Shown here piece after piece: positions 34,693 to 43,033 of a stretch of 64,000 nt of DNA. Where the stretch lies: the NCBI GenBank assembly GCA_028284195.1, contig JANQSE010000002.1, positions 62,001 through 126,000 of the forward strand, given 5' to 3'. Under the pieces are notes generated by a model, which did no database searches, was not told the origin of the DNA, and saw only the letters and a program-made list of their open reading frames with translations. A program made the translations under genes and the position numbers. The stretch comes from Balneola sp. (GTDB taxonomy: Bacteria; Bacteroidota; Rhodothermia; Balneolales; Balneolaceae). The stretch's first letter is position 1. Each line of letters starts with the position of its first letter.

Positions 34693-35361
34693 TTAAATGA
34701 AGGAGGTGATTTCATTCAGTGGTTTCTTTTCTATATCAGGAACTTGTACTCCCTCTTCAGGATAACCAACTACCAAAAGCAGGAAAGGCTTTTCATTGTC
34801 AGGCCGTTTCATTACCTGGTTTAAGAACCCCATTGGGCTTGGGGTATGGGTGAGCGTAGCCAGTCCTGCATTATGCAGGGCAGTAATTAACATCCCGGTA
34901 GCAATACCTACCGATTCTTTAACATAGTAGTTTTTAATGCGATTTCCTTCCTCATCAAGGGCGTAACTTTCGGCAAAAATGCCGATCAAGTAAGGTGCTT
35001 TTTCAAGAAATGGTTTGTGTTCGTTGGTTCCAAAAGGCAGCAGATCATCTAACCAATCCTGTGGTGCCCGGCGATGATAAAACTCATGTTCTTCATCTTC
35101 GGCTGCTTCTCTCAGTTTCTTTTTTATATCAGCACTTTCAACAACGGCAAAATGCCAGGGTTGTTTATTGGCGCCATTTGGAGCTGTGCCTGCAGCTAGT
35201 ATGCACTTTTCAATAATTTCTCTTGGAACAGGACGAGGCGAAAATTCGCGTACGGTTCTTCTTCGTTTTAAATCTTCATAAAAGTTTTCTGCACGTTTTT
35301 TCATTTCCTCAACGGGATATTCTTTATAGGCATGGTGAGGAATGAAGGTATAATCAGTCAT
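34693..35361 (-). CDS. Nitroreductase-fold flavoprotein of the iodotyrosine deiodinase type
   Basis: 222 residues from the ATG at 35361; a longer frame from 35472 adds an unrelated lead. FMN-binding R-R-x-T-V-R-E-F occurs near residue 34, then '[19 protein letters not shown]' and a C-terminal '[20 protein letters not shown]'. The active-site lid residues that bind the halotyrosine zwitterion in mammalian deiodinase (Glu, Tyr, Lys; human E157, Y161, K182) have counterparts E91, Y95 and K116 with identical spacing. By family knowledge the reaction is reductive dehalogenation of halotyrosines; in this organism that is inference. It lies 64 bases after the YciI-like gene. Confidence 0.85.
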   Translation of the reverse strand: MTDYTFIPHHAYKEYPVEEMKKRAENFYEDLKRRRTVREFSPRPVPREIIEKCILAAGTAPNGANKQPWHFAVVESADIKKKLREAAEDEEHEFYHRRAPQDWLDDLLPFGTNEHKPFLEKAPYLIGIFAESYALDEEGNRIKNYYVKESVGIATGMLITALHNAGLATLTHTPSPMGFLNQVMKRPDNEKPFLLLVVGYPEEGVQVPDIEKKPLNEITSFI

Positions 35362-35425
35362 TAAGTAATAGTTAATTTTAAGAGGTGTTTCTGTCTTGCT
35401 ATTTAAAATAAAAATAGAAAAAGTT

Positions 35426-35857
35426 TTATTTAACAATACTTCCTTTTGCAAGCCACCATGGAAGAGCTTCAATTATAAGCCTTCCGGTTTTTACCGCTGG
35501 GTCTTTGCTTGCATATGCCAGGGCTTCTTTTTTTGTAGCAACGGCATATAAAGAAAAACCCTTTATCGCTCCGCCATCCCCGCCAGGCCCATTAAGTACT
35601 ATAATTTCCTGTTTATATAAGTTTGCGAGGTAAGCAAGATGTTCTCTCTGAATTTTGGCTGCCTCTTCTTTATTCTGATCTCGGTTCGGGCCTTCTTTCA
35701 AAAAAACGATGAAGTATTTTTGCATCGTATAATCGGTTCCCTCCCAATTATATTCAAAAGTTTCAGGAAGCTTTGCAGCAGTTGTGTCTGTTTTCTGAGC
35801 GGCTGACGAAGTTACAATAAAAAGAGAGAGTAGTGATAAAAGAGAAAGGATTTTCAT
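35426..35857 (-). CDS. Exported YciI-like protein
   Basis: 143 residues from the ATG at 35857, beginning with a signal peptide ([20 protein letters not shown]). The mature part is a YciI/dimeric ferredoxin-like domain: '[20 protein letters not shown]', '[20 protein letters not shown]', and '[20 protein letters not shown]' followed by a conserved P-A. YciI domains are usually cytoplasmic; the signal peptide makes this one periplasmic or secreted. Catalytic function is unknown in most of the family. It sits between the deiodinase-like gene and the membrane gluzincin gene, with the latter ending just upstream. Confidence 0.8.
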   Translation of the reverse strand: MKILSLLSLLSLFIVTSSAAQKTDTTAAKLPETFEYNWEGTDYTMQKYFIVFLKEGPNRDQNKEEAAKIQREHLAYLANLYKQEIIVLNGPGGDGGAIKGFSLYAVATKKEALAYASKDPAVKTGRLIIEALPWWLAKGSIVK

Positions 35858-35862
35858 TTTGA

Positions 35863-37986
35863 TCAATTTGTTTGTGCGATAAAAATTTTCCATTTGTAAA
35901 GTTCTTCCAAACGTTCTTTGTGGCGTTGCCTAAGTGTTAATTCGGAAAGTTGAGCCAGCCACTTATCTGCAATGTTTAAATAGTCGTGAAAAATCAGTTG
36001 ATCTACAAATTGCTCATAGATATCAAACCAATCCGAATGTAACGAGTGTTTTTTTAAAGTTGCAGAGTAATCAGGCAGAAACTTACTGTGATGAAATTCT
36101 GCTGCTTTTGAAGTTGTAACCAACTGAACAGGATAATTCAGAAGGGCAAATAGCTCTGGCTCAGGATGAATGTTGTTATATCTGGATTGCAAAAAAGCAG
36201 ACCAATTCAGCGAATCGGATCTCAATGAATGTGAGTATTTAAAATTACGGGCATTCGATAAAGCTAATTTTGGCGTAAGGGCTTCCATAAACTTTTGGGC
36301 TGAGGAGTAATCTCCTGAAAGAAAAAGAGCATCAGCGTGGAGTAACTCAAGAGTGAGTAATGAGTCCGTTTCGTTAAATGCATATAGTGCTGTGGCATAC
36401 TTCTTGTTTTGTAATTGTTGCTGAATCCAGTCCCGCTTTACTAACTGATTATCAGGGTTGGTTTCAAAAAGTTCGTTGATGGTTTGCAACGCGCCAGCAG
36501 AATCCCGGTTCGCCATGTGGAAGTTATACTTATCCCATAATGCGGCTTCTTTAGAAACAGCATGCGGGCATTTTTTCTGAAACAAAGAGCGGCGGCTGAA
36601 AATGAATTCAGAGATTTGCTGGTCTATGGAATCAACTTTTACAGAGTCAAGTTGTTTATGCCATTCTTCTACCAAAGTGTCGAAAGAAACAGGGTAAGCA
36701 GATTCAAAATTATTATTTGGATAAGCTCTCTTAAAGTTATCAACGGGGTAATTATTCAATAAATATCGTACAAAGGAGCCAGCAGTTGTATAGCTAATGG
36801 AAGATGCAGAGCTATAAAATCCCGCATTAGACAAAGCTGTTTTCATTTGGTCAGGGGTAGGATACGAATCCTCTGCTGCTATGATCTGATCTAGTGTTGA
36901 TTCCCGGGAAGCATCTGCTGCAATTGCTTCGGCTACGCCTTCTATCATTCCGATGCTCCAGCTGCCATTAAACAGGTTATTTCCAAATTGCTTTGAAATG
37001 GCGTGAACCAGTTCATGCTTTAATACACCATCCAATTGTTGTTTTGCGATATGGAGCTGATCCTGTTCCAGCCAGATAGGCACATAGCTTGTAAATTTAG
37101 CACCAACCAGTTTCTTTTTTTGCCAGGCATTTGCATAGATAAAACTTTCGATCTTACGGTTTTTGGGCCAATCAATGTTCAGTTCTTCAACAATTTGCTG
37201 AAAATGGAACTCATGTTTGGCTGACCAATACTCAGTCTCTTCTTCATTAAAACTGCTTTCATCAAAGTATAGATCGAAGTGTTGGGTTTTTTGATGTATT
37301 GCCAGCCGTTCTTTTAATGTTTCACGGGAAGTAATCACTCCCATTTCGTCCAGGTTTAAATAACAGAACAGCAAAGATGCCAATGCCAGAAAAGTGATCA
37401 TCTTATTTTGGATTGAGCTATTCCAGTTCGGTAATACCCATAGTAAAACTATCCATAGAGTTGTAATCCACCGAAAAAAAAGCAGGCTGTCGGTTACTTT
37501 TAAGGTTTCGTCATAGATTGGCCCCGGCCATGTTCCCCAAACATGATTGAAAAAGTAAACCTGGGGCAGCGTAAAAAATTCAACCAGCCAACCAACCACA
37601 CTTAAGATGAGTAATAATGTGATTGAAAAAATGAGAGGCTTTGGAAAAGACAACTCCCGGACCAACCGGGCAATCCCGGTACCGAAAAACACACTTGGAA
37701 CAGGAAGCAAAACCCAAAAACCGAATCCATCAAAAGTGAGACACCCAGCGAATAATGAAAAAAGAAAAGGTGGCAGTCCTATTAATAATGTATAACATAC
37801 AATTTTTACAGTTGGGGAGAAATCTCCGGATGAAGTTCGTTTTATAGCGGTAACAGCTCCCCAAAAGCAACCGACAATACTGGCAACAAAAGCAGACTCA
37901 AAATGAAAATCCCGCAAAAGCGGAAATAATAGCATAAGTACGCCAATAAAAAGTGGCAGCGTAATATGTAATCGAAAATTTCTCAT
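35863..37986 (-). CDS. Polytopic membrane protein with gluzincin-like (peptidase MA) domain
   Basis: 707 residues. The first 210 hold about six membrane helices. A peptidase-MA-like domain follows, with HELVHAI (H324, E325, H328) and a likely third ligand, E349, in 'MIEGVAEAIAA'. The C-terminal about 230 residues look helical and repeat-like ('NPDNQLVKRDWIQQQLQNKK', 'ATALYAFNETDSLL', 'ADALFLSGDYSSAQKFMEAL'), possibly TPR. The catalytic residues are in place, so activity is plausible; topology puts the protease outside the cytoplasm. I know no characterised member. It starts the operon-like run that continues into the YciI-like and deiodinase-like genes. Confidence 0.72.
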   Translation of the reverse strand: MRNFRLHITLPLFIGVLMLLFPLLRDFHFESAFVASIVGCFWGAVTAIKRTSSGDFSPTVKIVCYTLLIGLPPFLFSLFAGCLTFDGFGFWVLLPVPSVFFGTGIARLVRELSFPKPLIFSITLLLILSVVGWLVEFFTLPQVYFFNHVWGTWPGPIYDETLKVTDSLLFFRWITTLWIVLLWVLPNWNSSIQNKMITFLALASLLFCYLNLDEMGVITSRETLKERLAIHQKTQHFDLYFDESSFNEEETEYWSAKHEFHFQQIVEELNIDWPKNRKIESFIYANAWQKKKLVGAKFTSYVPIWLEQDQLHIAKQQLDGVLKHELVHAISKQFGNNLFNGSWSIGMIEGVAEAIAADASRESTLDQIIAAEDSYPTPDQMKTALSNAGFYSSASSISYTTAGSFVRYLLNNYPVDNFKRAYPNNNFESAYPVSFDTLVEEWHKQLDSVKVDSIDQQISEFIFSRRSLFQKKCPHAVSKEAALWDKYNFHMANRDSAGALQTINELFETNPDNQLVKRDWIQQQLQNKKYATALYAFNETDSLLTLELLHADALFLSGDYSSAQKFMEALTPKLALSNARNFKYSHSLRSDSLNWSAFLQSRYNNIHPEPELFALLNYPVQLVTTSKAAEFHHSKFLPDYSATLKKHSLHSDWFDIYEQFVDQLIFHDYLNIADKWLAQLSELTLRQRHKERLEELYKWKIFIAQTN

Positions 37987-38055
37987 CCAGGAAATAATAA
38001 CAATTCAACCGAAGTACTGCTGTAACTTTTTGAATAATACAAAGTGTAACGTTTG

Positions 38056-38086
38056 CGGTGGTTGAAACATCAAAAGGAGACCACCG
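38056..38086 (+). promoter_or_regulatory. 5' leader hairpin before the DUF4097 gene
   Basis: CGGTGGT (38056-38062) pairs with ACCACCG (38080-38086) around a 17-base loop, 33 bases before the start codon. It may be a leader hairpin of the DUF4097 mRNA. A GGAG within the loop is unrelated to the start-codon context CGGAGAAATACA. Confidence 0.3.
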
Positions 38087-38119
38087 TACGGAACACGGGA
38101 ATTAAAACGGAGAAATACA

Positions 38120-39070
38120 ATGAGTAAAGCAAACAGGTTTAAATTTCAGATGGCAGTGTCATTTGTTTTCACATTAGTAGTGATGTTGACAGCTGTAAAA
38201 ATGGGATGGGCACAATCTACAAGTGATGCCTACCAGGTTGAAAGATTTGGAGTGAGCGACGGAGTTAATATAGATGTACTAACATCAGGGGGGAGCATAG
38301 ATGTAATCGGTAAAAATACCGATGAAGTTACGGTTGAAATGTATGTGCGCCGAAAAGGCAGGTATATAGATAAGGGAGACGCAGACTTGAGCGAATGGGA
38401 AATAGACATATCTAAAGATGGAAATACCGTTAATGCACACGCAAAAAGAGAGAAAAACAAGGGTTGGAACTGGAATAGAAATAGTGTTTCTATTTCGTTT
38501 GTGGTGTATGCGCCAAAAGAATCGGTTAGCAATTTAAGAACCTCTGGCGGAAGCATCGAATTAGAAAACCTGATTGGAGAGCAATCTGCAAGAACAAGTG
38601 GCGGTTCAGTCCGGGCAGAAGGTATCAAGGGAGATATTAACCTTAAGACATCGGGTGGAAGTATAACAATTAATGATGTTCAGGGAGATGTTGATGCGAA
38701 CACAAGTGGTGGACGAATTAGCGTTGAAAATGTATCCGGAGATATAGATGTAAGAACTTCAGGAGGAAGTATTTCTTTGGAAAGTGTTGAAGGAAGCGTA
38801 GAGGCGAGTACAAGTGGTGGTTCAATAAGAGCAAGCATACCAGAACCAAGCGACTTTATAAACCTTCGCACATCAGGAGGCAGCATTACTATCGAAGTTC
38901 CAAGGGACAGAGGGTATGATCTGGATTTGGATGGAAACCGTGTAAGAGCAGATTTAAGGAACTTTGATGGAGAAATTGAAAGAGACGAAGTAAGAGGATC
39001 ATTAAACGGAGGAGGAATCCGCATTAAGGCAAGAACTTCTGGCGGTTCCGTTCGTCTTAATTACCTCTAA
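38120..39070 (+). CDS. DUF4097-family exported beta-repeat protein
   Basis: 316 residues. A long signal or anchor helix (about 10-32, ending GWAQS) is followed by a Greek-key/beta-helix repeat region with at least seven copies of a 'TSGGSI' strand motif, roughly every 17-22 residues, spanning about residues 55-310. This is the DUF4097 (putative adhesin) fold. It is probably periplasmic or on the surface, with unknown function. The gene is isolated on the plus strand, with a leader hairpin upstream and a shared terminator downstream. Confidence 0.82.
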   Translation: MSKANRFKFQMAVSFVFTLVVMLTAVKMGWAQSTSDAYQVERFGVSDGVNIDVLTSGGSIDVIGKNTDEVTVEMYVRRKGRYIDKGDADLSEWEIDISKDGNTVNAHAKREKNKGWNWNRNSVSISFVVYAPKESVSNLRTSGGSIELENLIGEQSARTSGGSVRAEGIKGDINLKTSGGSITINDVQGDVDANTSGGRISVENVSGDIDVRTSGGSISLESVEGSVEASTSGGSIRASIPEPSDFINLRTSGGSITIEVPRDRGYDLDLDGNRVRADLRNFDGEIERDEVRGSLNGGGIRIKARTSGGSVRLNYL

Positions 39071-39100
39071 GGGGCTTTAATAATCCTTATTGTTAGTTAT

Positions 39101-39136
39101 AAAAGGTGTAGGTGGATAGCCTTCACCTTTTTATTT
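39101..39136. terminator. Bidirectional terminator between convergent genes
   Basis: AAAAGGTG (39101-39108) pairs with CACCTTTT (39124-39131), with an inner AGG/CCT extension and loop TGGATAG, followed by TTATTTTTT on the plus strand. It serves DUF4097 on the plus strand and may serve the amidohydrolase gene on the other, whose stop codon it overlaps by one base. Confidence 0.7.
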
Positions 39137-40438
39137 TTTATGAATTTTTCCACCTTTCATTACAAAAGTGATGTTCTTTAGTTCGCTGATATCTTTTAAA
39201 GGATCGCTGTCCACAGCAACAATATCAGCAAGCTTTCCCTTTTCAATAGAACCGATCTGATTTTTCATCCCCAGAAGTTCTGCGGCATTTAAAGTGGCAG
39301 TTTTTATAGCGTGTGCTTCATCCATTCCATAATCTACCATAATTTCAAACTCGCGGGCATTTTCTCCATGTTTACTTACTCCCGAATCTGTGCCAAATGC
39401 AATTTTTACCCCACCTTTTAATGCCCGCTTAAAGGAGGCCTCTACTACAGGAACTACGGTATTTATTTTATCTACTATCGCAGGTGGAATTTGATCGTTA
39501 ATCAAAACTTCATCTCTTACGGAAACACCGGCCAGCAATGTGGGTACCAACCAGGCGTCTTTTTCCAGAAATAACTTCACAGATTCATCATTAAGGTATG
39601 AGCCATGGTCGATAGAACTTACTCCGGCCCTGAGTGCAGCGTTAATTCCATCAGCGGCATGTGCATGCGCTGCTACCTTCCTTCCCAGGCTATTTGCAGC
39701 ATCTACAATGGCTTTCATTTCAGCGTCTGTTAATTGCTGGCTAAGCCCGGCTGCTGTATTGCTTAACACGCCCCCGGTTGCTGTTATTTTAATGACTCCT
39801 GCACCTTGTTTTACCCTTGCCCGAACAGCGCGGCGACAATCATCTGCACCATCACAAATACCGGGATTATCATTTAACTCCAGAATATCTGTTCGGTATC
39901 CGTGAGAATCGCCATGCCCTCCGGTCGCAGAAATAGCACCTCCCGAATAGATGATTCTCGGGCCTTCGAGGAGTTCTTTGTCAATTGCTCTTTGAATAGC
40001 TCCGATCAATTCTGCATCTGCGCCGAGATTTCGTACGGTTGTAAATCCGGCATGTAATGTTCGCTTCAAATAAGGAATAGATTTGAATGCAATATCTTGA
40101 TCGTTTTGAGTAGTCCACTCATGAGGATTCGCTTTGGGATTTCTTTCTCCGGTAACATGGGTGTGCATATCAATAAGTCCGGGAAGTACGAATTTATTTT
40201 TAAGATCGGTCACTTCGGCATTGTCAAAGCCAAGATCTGATGCGGAAATAAACCCTGATTGTACTCCTTCAATCTTCCCGTTTTTAATGATGATGGTTTG
40301 ATTCCTGAGGGGTTTTTCTCCCGGCACGGCCAGCAATGTTCCTGCATGAATAATCTTAATGTTGTCCTGTGTATAAGAGAAGTCGGTTCCTAAAATTAAT
40401 AGCAGAAGAAGAACAAAGGTGCTTCTAAGTGTTTTCAT
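39131..40438 (-). CDS. Exported metal-dependent amidohydrolase (prolidase/imidazolonepropionase-like)
   Basis: 435 residues from the ATG at 40438, with a signal peptide (LRSTFVLLLLLILGTDFSYT). The amidohydrolase signature is complete: the HxH in 'PGLIDMHTHVTGER', the lysine in 'KQGAGVIKITATGGVLS', the His in 'KVAAHAHAADGINAAL', 'GVSSIDHGSYL', and the Asp in 'IAFGTDSGVSKHGENAREFE'. This pattern is seen in Xaa-Pro dipeptidases and related secreted amidohydrolases; the true substrate is open. A longer frame reaching 40567 runs into the MscS gene and lacks a signal-compatible start. Confidence 0.85.
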   Translation of the reverse strand: MKTLRSTFVLLLLLILGTDFSYTQDNIKIIHAGTLLAVPGEKPLRNQTIIIKNGKIEGVQSGFISASDLGFDNAEVTDLKNKFVLPGLIDMHTHVTGERNPKANPHEWTTQNDQDIAFKSIPYLKRTLHAGFTTVRNLGADAELIGAIQRAIDKELLEGPRIIYSGGAISATGGHGDSHGYRTDILELNDNPGICDGADDCRRAVRARVKQGAGVIKITATGGVLSNTAAGLSQQLTDAEMKAIVDAANSLGRKVAAHAHAADGINAALRAGVSSIDHGSYLNDESVKLFLEKDAWLVPTLLAGVSVRDEVLINDQIPPAIVDKINTVVPVVEASFKRALKGGVKIAFGTDSGVSKHGENAREFEIMVDYGMDEAHAIKTATLNAAELLGMKNQIGSIEKGKLADIVAVDSDPLKDISELKNITFVMKGGKIHKK

Positions 40439-40514
40439 GAGTAGCTTTTTTGAATTGTGGCTAAATGTATTAATCGTAAAGGAAAAAGAAAAAGTGAGCA
40501 GCTCGGTTGTCACT

Positions 40515-41453
40515 TTAATTGTCTTGCTTAACATTCTTGTTAGAATAAGTCTCTTTAGATAAGTCATTTCTAAAATTAATATCCCTTTGTGGGAACGGGA
40601 TTTCGATATCGTATTCCCTGAATTTTCTCACAATAGCCTGGTTCAATTCATTCAAAATAGTATAGTGTTCTTTCACATTGCTCACCCAAACCAGGAGCTT
40701 CATATTCCAGGCAGAATCTCCAAAAGAACGCAGATGTACATTGTGTTTTGGAGTTTTCATGATGGAATCAGATTCTTCGGCCACTTCGTTAAGTGCTTTA
40801 ATCACCAGGTCCAGATCTGAGTTATAAGATACACCCACATCAATAGCCAGGCGATAGGTAGGATCACCGTACGAATAATTCACCACATCCTTTGAGATAA
40901 ATTCCGAGTTCGGTACAATGATGGAGATATTGTTCAGGGAACGTACTGTTGTAGATCGAATATTGATTTCCTGAACATCGCCTTCGATACCATTAACAAG
41001 AACCCTATCTCCTATGCTAATCGGGCGTTCAAACAATACGATAAGGCCTGAAATAAAATTTGAGGTAATGTTCTGTAAACCAAAACCAATACCCACAGAA
41101 AGGAAACCAAAAATAACGGCTAACCCGGTAAGGTCTATCCCGATAAATTGAAAGGAAACTAACAACCCAATTATCATCACTACATATTGAGTCATTCTGG
41201 CAAGTGTAAATCGTAACCCTCCATCTTTAATAAACCGCGGGAGTACTTTTTTGTGGAGCAACTTTTTTACAAAAGACCCCAGGTGAGAAAAACCTATAAT
41301 GAAAAGAATAAAAATAAAGATAGAAAGCAGGGTAACCGGCGTTTCTTTTAAACTGAATAATGTTGTGTTTAAAAGATCTCCGATGTAGTTAAATATTTCT
41401 GAGGGAGTAAGGCTTTCTAAAATAGGAGTAGTTGAGGTAGAATCAGCTTGCAT
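40515..41453 (-). CDS. Small-conductance mechanosensitive channel (MscS family)
   Basis: An osmotic safety valve in the inner membrane. The 312 residues have three N-terminal membrane helices. The pore-lining helix contains 'LAVIFGFLSVGIGFGLQNIT', followed by the classic 'NFISGLIVLFERPISIGDRV' and beta domain 'VNGIEGDVQEINIRSTTVRS'. The C-terminal alpha/beta vestibule ends at 'FREYDIEIPFPQRDINF'. Length and order are complete for the MscS core. Confidence 0.95.
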   Translation of the reverse strand: MQADSTSTTPILESLTPSEIFNYIGDLLNTTLFSLKETPVTLLSIFIFILFIIGFSHLGSFVKKLLHKKVLPRFIKDGGLRFTLARMTQYVVMIIGLLVSFQFIGIDLTGLAVIFGFLSVGIGFGLQNITSNFISGLIVLFERPISIGDRVLVNGIEGDVQEINIRSTTVRSLNNISIIVPNSEFISKDVVNYSYGDPTYRLAIDVGVSYNSDLDLVIKALNEVAEESDSIMKTPKHNVHLRSFGDSAWNMKLLVWVSNVKEHYTILNELNQAIVRKFREYDIEIPFPQRDINFRNDLSKETYSNKNVKQDN

Positions 41454-41505
41454 ACTTCTTTGTGTTTCAAAAGAAAATAATCAAATCTGATACAATCTCA
41501 CCACT

Positions 41506-42015
41506 CTAGTTCTTTCCTCTTGGGAGAGAAGGAGGCCCGTTACGATCAGGGGCACGATTTCCACGATACCGGATCATTTTCTGGAAAAGTGAATCCAGTG
41601 TTACAAGTTGTTCAGGAGTACAAATTGCACGGATATTGGAAATATGTTCAAAAGTTACAAATTCTATTTCACCAACAAGAATACCAATATGTTCAGTAAG
41701 TGCTTTTACAGAATCTGCTGACACACTTTGCGTTCGGGAGAGCCTGTAAACCTCTCTGCGGTTCTCGTTGATCTGTTTTTGAAGTTTCTGCACCTTTGAC
41801 CGGTGCGTGGTATTCAAAGAATCATAAGCAAGTTTTTGCTGCTCGCTGAACCCTATCTTTTTTGCCACATAACTTTTTCGGTGTTCTTTTTTTCTGAAGT
41901 CCCAATCTTTTTTAAAAACCGAAGGGCCTGCAAAAGTAGCAATTAATGCCAGGTTTATAAGCACCAACACCGAAATAGTAAAAATTACAAAGCGTCTATT
42001 TTCAAAAAAACTCAT
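41506..42015 (-). CDS. Membrane-anchored CpxP/Spy-like (CnrX-type) periplasmic sensor
   Basis: 169 residues. One N-terminal membrane span (about 10-28) is followed by a basic, helix-rich periplasmic part with heptad-like Leu/Gln spacing ('KKIGFSEQQKLAYDSLNTTH', 'VQKLQKQINENRREVYRL', 'CTPEQLVTLDSLFQKM') and a Pro/Arg tail. The LTxxQ-like CTPEQLVTLD matches the Spy/CpxP/heavy-metal sensor fold. The start overlaps the preceding gene by ATGA. Together with the sigma factor it mirrors the CnrX-CnrY-CnrH plan, in which this protein reports envelope stress. Confidence 0.72.
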   Translation of the reverse strand: MSFFENRRFVIFTISVLVLINLALIATFAGPSVFKKDWDFRKKEHRKSYVAKKIGFSEQQKLAYDSLNTTHRSKVQKLQKQINENRREVYRLSRTQSVSADSVKALTEHIGILVGEIEFVTFEHISNIRAICTPEQLVTLDSLFQKMIRYRGNRAPDRNGPPSLPRGKN

Positions 42016-42344
42016 GGCTGCTCCAACAAAGTTAGTGTTGCATAGTTAGGAAAGTACTCATCAGCATATTCACTGAATTCAGGTTCCTGCTGAGTTTGAT
42101 CACTATTTCCAAAAGATAATATCACTACTGCATTTAAAATAAGGATAAGAACCACTGCGGCATACTTCCGTATTTCAACGAAACTGAAAATAGCAGCCTG
42201 TTTTGTTGAAGTTGCTGCATCAATCCTGTCTAGCTCAGCATTCAAATCATCCATGAATGAAGAAGAAGTAACAAGCTTTTCAGGTTTTTCTGCCTCGTTC
42301 ATCAATTGATTTATGTGGTTTTGTATGTCTTTTTTCGAACTCAT
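42012..42344 (-). CDS. Small single-span membrane protein, probable anti-sigma partner
   Basis: 110 residues: a helical, charged cytoplasmic N-terminus of about 70, one membrane span ('YAAVVLILILNAVVILSF'), and a short acidic periplasmic tail. No zinc (ZAS) motif is present. Its position between an ECF sigma gene (50 bases upstream) and the CpxP-like gene (ATGA overlap) makes an anti-sigma role likely, as for CnrY; this rests on context only. Confidence 0.6.
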   Translation of the reverse strand: MSSKKDIQNHINQLMNEAEKPEKLVTSSSFMDDLNAELDRIDAATSTKQAAIFSFVEIRKYAAVVLILILNAVVILSFGNSDQTQQEPEFSEYADEYFPNYATLTLLEQP

Positions 42345-42394
42345 AACAATTGGATTAATTTGTTAGGCGATATAGTGTGTAAAAACTTGTGTAC

Positions 42395-42976
42395 TCAAAA
42401 ATATTTTTCATAATCAGTCTCCATAATTTTTCTAAGGTTTTGCTTACTGCGATGTATTAAAGATTCGATGGAAGAAATGCTTTTCTCCATAACTTCAGAT
42501 ATTTCTTTATAACTCAATCCATCCTGTTGGCTTAGTACAAAAGCAGTTCTTTGTGTATTAGGAAGTTGATTGAGGCAAACTTTGATAAAGTGCTGTTGTT
42601 GTTTCTGGGTAAGACATTCTTCGGGATTAAGTGAATCGTTTGGAGTTTGCATCATTTCAAGATCGGCATCATCCGACCGGACTCTTTTCTCAAAAAAAGC
42701 AGCACGTTTCAGGCTTCTTTGTTTTTTCAATTCATCCAAAGATCTGGAAACAGCAATTCGATACATCCAGGTGTATAAAGCCGATTCTTCTTTGAAATTC
42801 GATATTGTCCTATACACTTCAACAAAAACTTCCTGGGTAAGATCTTCAGCATCATCTTTGTTTTTCAGGTATCCATAGCAAATATTCAGGATAGGATCTT
42901 TGTATTTCAGTACCAATTGCTCGAAAGCAACCCGGTCTCCTTCCCGAAGTTTTTGTATAAATAGCCGTTCTTCCAC
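42395..42976 (-). CDS. ECF-type RNA polymerase sigma factor
   Basis: 193 residues with sigma region 2 ('VLKYKDPILNICYGYLKNKD', 'DLTQEVFVEVYRTISNFKEE', 'LYTWMYRIAVSRSLDELKKQ') and region 4 ('LPNTQRTAFVLSQQDGLSYK' followed by 'EISEVMEKSISSIESLIHRS'). Region 3 is absent, as in group IV sigmas. Translation starts at a GTG. Downstream lie the putative anti-sigma and CpxP-like genes; glgP lies upstream but ends 57 bases earlier. I infer control of an envelope-stress regulon. Confidence 0.92.
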   Translation of the reverse strand: MEERLFIQKLREGDRVAFEQLVLKYKDPILNICYGYLKNKDDAEDLTQEVFVEVYRTISNFKEESALYTWMYRIAVSRSLDELKKQRSLKRAAFFEKRVRSDDADLEMMQTPNDSLNPEECLTQKQQQHFIKVCLNQLPNTQRTAFVLSQQDGLSYKEISEVMEKSISSIESLIHRSKQNLRKIMETDYEKYF

Positions 42977-43033
42977 AATAACTAATTTAACAAGTTAGGC
43001 GAGGATTGGAAGGATTTCTTTTGGTGGGTTAGC

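Noticed and set aside
38270-39060. SGGS repeats in the DUF4097 gene that could look like a DNA repeat array
   Set aside because: The repeats are coding beta-helix motifs with diverged DNA, within one frame.
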